The translations under genes were made by a program, and so were the position numbers. A stretch of 64,000 bases of DNA from Glossina fuscipes (Eukaryota; Arthropoda; Insecta; Diptera; Glossinidae). The stretch's first letter is position 1; each line of letters opens with the position of its first letter. The notes below the pieces were generated by a model. It searched no databases and had not been told where the DNA came from. It saw only the letters and a list, made by a program, of their open reading frames with translations. Positions 59,601-64,000 of the stretch are shown piece after piece. The stretch spans positions 16,022,545 through 16,086,544 of the forward strand of contig NW_023998423.1 of assembly GCF_014805625.2 (NCBI RefSeq), given 5' to 3'.

Positions 59601-60402
59601 TTACAGCTGGAAAATTTAAAAGACATTAGACTGCATTTCGCTGCAAAATTTTAGCAGAAGAATACCGAATTAACGCTTTTATGAATATCAAGTGAATTTT
59701 ACGTATACAACATATGCCCCGTGGCGAGTGTAAAGGGAAAAAACAATCACGCCGTTGTCTCCTACTTAAGATCAATTAGCAACTTATGGTAATAATAATA
59801 ATAATAAAAGTAGCTTTGCATGATGAGGCACAAAGACTCATAGATAGATACCCCGATTAGAGAAATTTATTATTATTATGTATGAATAAGTTTTCATTGC
59901 GGTATTTGCCACAACTTGTTGTTTAATAAGAGAATGAAATCCTCTATGCAGTCGATTATCTGCTGTGCTTGAATGAAAATCCGTTTTAATAATGATACTG
60001 AGACTGTGGAGATCAAAGCAAATATCCTGGCTAGCCTTTAAAATAGTAATCTCTTCAAATTGAAATTAATTTCAATATTGCTCACAGCATAATCAGATAT
60101 GAGTGAATGTATGTTTACTAATTTAAAATTATCAAGAAATAAAAATTAATTTTAATATAATGCAATTAACGAATAATTTTTTTTTTTTTTTTTTTGTATT
60201 TATCTGTCCGCCTCGGTAGAGCAATGTTCCAAGTGCGTAGTAAATTCATTAATATACACTTGTATGTATATACATATAAACTGAATTATATAGAACACGG
60301 CAATTACAATTTATTGTGGTTTAATTGGCATGAAGAGAATGATTAAAGAGAAGCAATGTACCGGTGTAAGGAAGAGATGTGGAAAGAGAATAGATTATAA
60401 AC

Positions 60403-60442
<40 letters not shown>

Positions 60443-60785
60443 TGCAATTAGATATTTGCCTTCGCATAATGAACTAAATTAAGCTTGCGTTCAGTGGAAT
60501 CACTGGGTTAATTAGATAAATACCATAGGGAGGTTTATTTAGCAGAAGCAGAGAGTATTTGCTAAATTCCTTACGCTATCGTTCATTAAACGGTAAGCTT
60601 AGCTGGTATTTATAATTAAGTTAGTTTCCATTAAAGAAATTAAGAGACAAAGGGGTCTCTTCAAAACTATCAGGATGCTTTTAAATCTATTAATTCGAAA
60701 GCAAGACAAATAAAAAACATTTCATTTACTATGCCTTTGTGTCGCATGTAGATTTAGCCTGATTTTTATATATCTTTATCACTAT
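59601..60785. other. AT-rich stretch with simple repeats
   Basis: An (AAT)n run near 59790-59807, a T17-type run near 60178-60195 and an (AT)n run at 60409-60441. No gene seen. Confidence 0.4.
60409..60441. repeat. (AT)n microsatellite
   Basis: About 16 uninterrupted AT dinucleotides. Confidence 0.95.
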
Positions 60786-60789
60786 TTGC

Positions 60790-61400
60790 GCTAGATGGTA
60801 TACTAAGTTTGTGGGAATGTACGTAGACATATTTAGAATACCTTCGTGTAGGACCATCTTTTATTATACTGATCTATTCAAAATAATTACCTGAAATTCA
60901 TTTCGGTCTGTCCATGTTTTTCGATATGAACTTCTTTTCTTATAACTTTTCCTATAAAAATTAAGCCTTTGTATGGCGGACAGGTTTGATTTTAGATATT
61001 TTATGATGAAAATTGGTTCCTGAGTGTAAAAATGAACTATGCCAAATTGGGACCATGTAGATGTAACTGTCAGTTTGTCTATCTATCTGTTTGTGTAGTG
61101 TTTGTTCATGTTGTTCTGTGCTCAGTCTACAGATCACCCTGTTTGAGATATTTTGACGGTGTTTTTTTACTCAAAGACAAATCCATTAAAAAATAATTTA
61201 AATCCGGCCATATAACGATTTATTTTGGAATCGTTGTTTTATGACAAAAGTTTGCTAATTTTCATCATTTGCTCACAAAAATCGCTGGGTCATGGTATTT
61301 CGACATAATAAATTGATGTGAAAAACTTGAATCGGTTAAGGAACTTTTTTGAATCTTCTCCCATATAAACCAGAAGTAATCACTTTAATTTTTAAGATTG
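60790..61400 (-). repeat. Family A interspersed repeat, decayed, minus strand
   Basis: Begins near 'ggtatactaagtttgtggga', then 'accatcttttattatactga', 'gtttgtctatctatctgttt', 'gtttgagatattttgacggt' and 'catataacgatttattttgg', in the order of the 26.5 kb minus copy, with an inserted segment. Non-coding. Confidence 0.5.
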
Positions 61401-62790
61401 TATGGCCCACATTATCCAATTGGTCCATAATAGTCAATTGGTATAAAAATTAACTCCAACACGAGAGCCAACTGAACCACGTAGGCAAATATTTAGAACT
61501 GTATTCTATATATAAGATTTCTCATGGAAGGCAAGCCCACAAGATCATATCAGGTTGTGCGCCTTCCCATATAATGTCTCATATGCCTTTTCTTTCACCA
61601 TGGACCTTTGGAAGACCTGCTTCCAACTATCAATATGTGCATCATTTTATTAGTTTCGTAAGCGAATACGCTATTAGGACTACTTCTATCAATTAAACAT
61701 TTATAAGTATCTCAAATCAAGATATAGCGAATATAACGAAGACATTAGGATAGAAACGTGGAAGAAACTGCGAATGGCAGCATCCCCACGTAGTTAAGTG
61801 CATTAAGATGTACACCTATACGCTATGGTGAATAAATTTGGAAACGACAGATGATATTTATGACTTAACGTGCATGAATACGCACCAACGGCATGAGAAG
61901 TAGGATTACATGAACGCGAAGGATTTTACAATAATTCCGACAAAAATAAATTGTGCGTGGCTTTACCAGAAATTTGAAATATGCTTACCACAGAAATGAC
62001 AATAACAGTTAAAAATTATGAAAACAAAACAAAACTAACACGTTTTTCCTTTTTTGCGCAATACTAATACACCGTTTTATCAATAAAACTCAACAAGACC
62101 TGCACACATACGTATAGATAAATAAGTAAATGAATACATAACCTGAAGCGAAGCAGCCCGTGGCTGCATGGGTTCGCTATTTAGTATGCGTATAAACAAC
62201 ATTCCATTGCATATACATGAATAAACAAAATTGTAATACACGCGTGAATTCGGAAATTCTACTGGAGTATGGAAATGAAAAACAAAAACAAAAAAAAAAA
62301 AGGAATTAAAAAATAACTATTATTTCTACTACCACTACCATCTATTATTAGTACCTCTTAATGGGCTGTACAGTGTGTATTATGCATTTCTCGTAATGCA
62401 CTACACTTAGTGGATCTCGTGGAAAAAAAAAGTAGTAACGTGCAAGCTTAAATATTGGTTTTTGCATCTGAGCCTAGACTAAGTTATTTTCGATGTGCTT
62501 TTCATTTTTAATCACAAGTTCTATGAAGAGTTAATAGCATCGTAAACGCGATTTTTAAAACTTTCTCTTAGGATGGAAAAAAAGGTGATAGGATAATAAG
62601 TATCAAGGAGGTTGCTAAGCACACTCTTTAGTAAGTAATATTTTGGCAAATTGAATTTTGCAAATTTGACCTAAAAAAAATCAAATCATTTAATCTATAT
62701 ATATATATAAAAAAAGGTTCATTTTCACCAAAGGAAAAGCGTTCTCTTATTAATAAAAAAAATTTTAAATTATTAAAAATATCCTACATA
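61401..62790. other. Unassigned stretch
   Basis: No ORF of note. A-runs near 62288-62301 and a short TA repeat near 62697-62709. Nothing recognised. Confidence 0.35.
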
Positions 62791-62792
62791 TA

Positions 62793-63676
62793 GGGTGACT
62801 CAATATTTGCGCAAGATTTGAATTTGCCGCCATTTGTGCGGTGAAGTGATGGCAACCGCCAAAAGAAAACACTTTGACAGCTGACAGTTTAAGGTTAGTA
62901 AAAATGGCGATTTACATGAGAGAGCAATGCGTTTTCATTGTTGAACATTAGTTCAAAACTAATGAAAATGTGGAGGCCACATTTCAACAATTTTGCACAA
63001 AGCATGGTCATCTTGATGGCTGCGTGAAATTGTCAAAATTAACGTATTTGGGGTTCAGAGAAAGCACACGTAGTTGTCGGAAAACAAATGCATCCGTAAA
63101 GTATTACTGCTTGGTGCAGATTTTGGGCTGAGAACAATTATTTAGATCATTATTCTGCGAAAATGAGGTCAGTCAAGCAATGACTGTTATTAGTGCGCAT
63201 TAATCTAGTTATTTCTGCCTAAATTGGATGATATTGATGGCAACGACATCAACCAGACGATGCCCCATGCCACAGATCCCGTGAAACAATTCAATTGCTG
63301 CATGAGATATTCCCTGGTCGTGTACTGTCTTTTTTTCAGTGATCAAAATTGGTCTCCTAGGTTATGTGATTTAACATTACTGGACTTCTTTTTATGAGGC
63401 TATTCAATATCAAGGATCTATGTTAAGGAAAGCACAACCACCCGAGCATTGAAGGAGAAGATTCGACGCTGCATGGGTGCATGCAAAATGATCAAGGAAA
63501 ATTTCGATGAAAAGGAGCATATATGCCAGCAAAGCCGTGGAAGCTATTTGTCCGATGTGCTATTCCACACTTTACATTACGCGATATATATTATGACTCA
63601 ATAAATAAATTACAATTTGAAGCAAAAAACTCTGCTTTCTATTTAATCCAAATCTCGCGTAAATTTTGGGAATCCT
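62793..63676 (+). mobile_element. Mariner-type DNA transposon, internally deleted, with terminal inverted repeats
   Basis: The ends form imperfect inverted repeats: 62791-62823 and 63646-63678 match at 24 of 33 positions, sharing tttgcgc/tttacgc and agatttg blocks. TA dinucleotides flank both ends, as expected for the Tc1/mariner TA target site. The roughly 885-base length is short of the usual ~1.3 kb, so the inside is deleted. It contains the transposase relic at 62904-63604. Confidence 0.7.
62904..63604 (+). pseudogene. Mariner/Tc1-type transposase relic
   Basis: From an ATG at 62904 the frame reads MAIYMREQCVFIVEH, a stop, then FKTNENVEATFQQFCTKHGH, matching the N-terminal DNA-binding helices of insect mariner-type transposases (RVFIVE.Y..T.). 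The central catalytic part is missing or scrambled. Around 63340-63400 a frame gives WSPRLCDLTLLDFFLWGYSI, matching the WPPRSCDLTPLDFFLWGY block that holds the last acidic catalytic residue (kept here), then IYVKESTTTRALKEKIRR and a C-terminus to the stop at 63602. Stops and frameshifts make it inactive. It is a different lineage from the relic at 4.2-5.1 kb, whose third motif is SDNH. Confidence 0.78.
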
Positions 63677-63678
63677 TA

Positions 63679-64000
63679 TATTTCGGTTGAGCATGTTGTT
63701 CTAAAGATACGGTCGAAAATTAAAGTAAGAACAAAGTAAATTGCCGGAGTTCTCCCACGGGCAGTTTTCAAGAATCATACTTCGAAGAACACGCATTTAA
63801 AAGTTCATATGTCCCCAATAGCAATTACGTACATTTATGTTCGAAATTTTAATTTTTTGAACCTTTTAACATTTTGTCCCATCCCTTTATCTTTTTATGG
63901 CTTTTTGAAGGATCATCTCATCCCAGAAAAATAGATTTTGTGAAAAATATTCCGTAGCGTCACTCGTTAAGTCATGCAGATGATGAGATTAATGGAAGCG
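63679..64000. other. Unassigned stretch at the window end
   Basis: Flank of the mariner-type element; no gene, repeat or RNA recognised. Confidence 0.35.

Noticed and set aside
1..64000. CRISPR arrays, bacterial operons, phage or integrase systems
   Set aside because: No regularly spaced identical repeats and no prokaryotic gene layout; spliced introns and SINEs show a eukaryotic genome.

Overview
The window looks like gene-poor, AT-rich intergenic DNA of a higher (brachyceran) fly, possibly a tephritid or related muscoid. Reasons: one intron-containing insect ionotropic receptor gene with short 58-78 bp introns, Drosophila-type core promoter motifs, relics of piggyBac, mariner and Jockey-like elements, and tRNA-derived SINEs. 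The species assignment is inference; I could not run a search. There are no bacterial features (operons, Shine-Dalgarno sites, CRISPR).

Layout. 1-10.5 kb: AT-rich DNA with a truncated SINE, a decayed mariner transposase on the minus strand (4213-5136), a transposon-like ORF fragment (5916-6140), and the first copies of an interspersed repeat here called family A. 10.5-12.6 kb: a broken piggyBac-type transposase running up to a 408 bp assembly gap. 12.6-22 kb: mostly non-coding, homopolymer-rich, with repeats. 22.1-22.8 kb: a small intronless minus-strand gene (80 aa) with a well-spaced TATA box and initiator. 23-44.8 kb: a repeat field of families A, B and C and two SINE families. 45.4-50.2 kb: a nine-exon ionotropic receptor gene of 646 aa on the plus strand. 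Its one long intron holds a SINE piece and an opposite-strand coding relic with a signal-peptide-like start. 50.2-56.9 kb: repeats, a Jockey-type RNase H relic, and a diverged second copy of the small 22 kb gene carrying an in-frame stop. 57-64 kb: mostly unassigned AT-rich DNA, a family A copy, and an internally deleted mariner-type element with recognisable terminal inverted repeats.

The parts do not form a pathway. The receptor gene is the only confidently functional multi-exon gene. The most novel item is the pair of paralogous tiny single-exon genes at 22 kb and 55.8 kb: no family was recognised, one copy has promoter-like upstream sequence, and the other is probably a pseudogene. Boundaries of the dispersed repeats are approximate, judged by eye from shared motifs.
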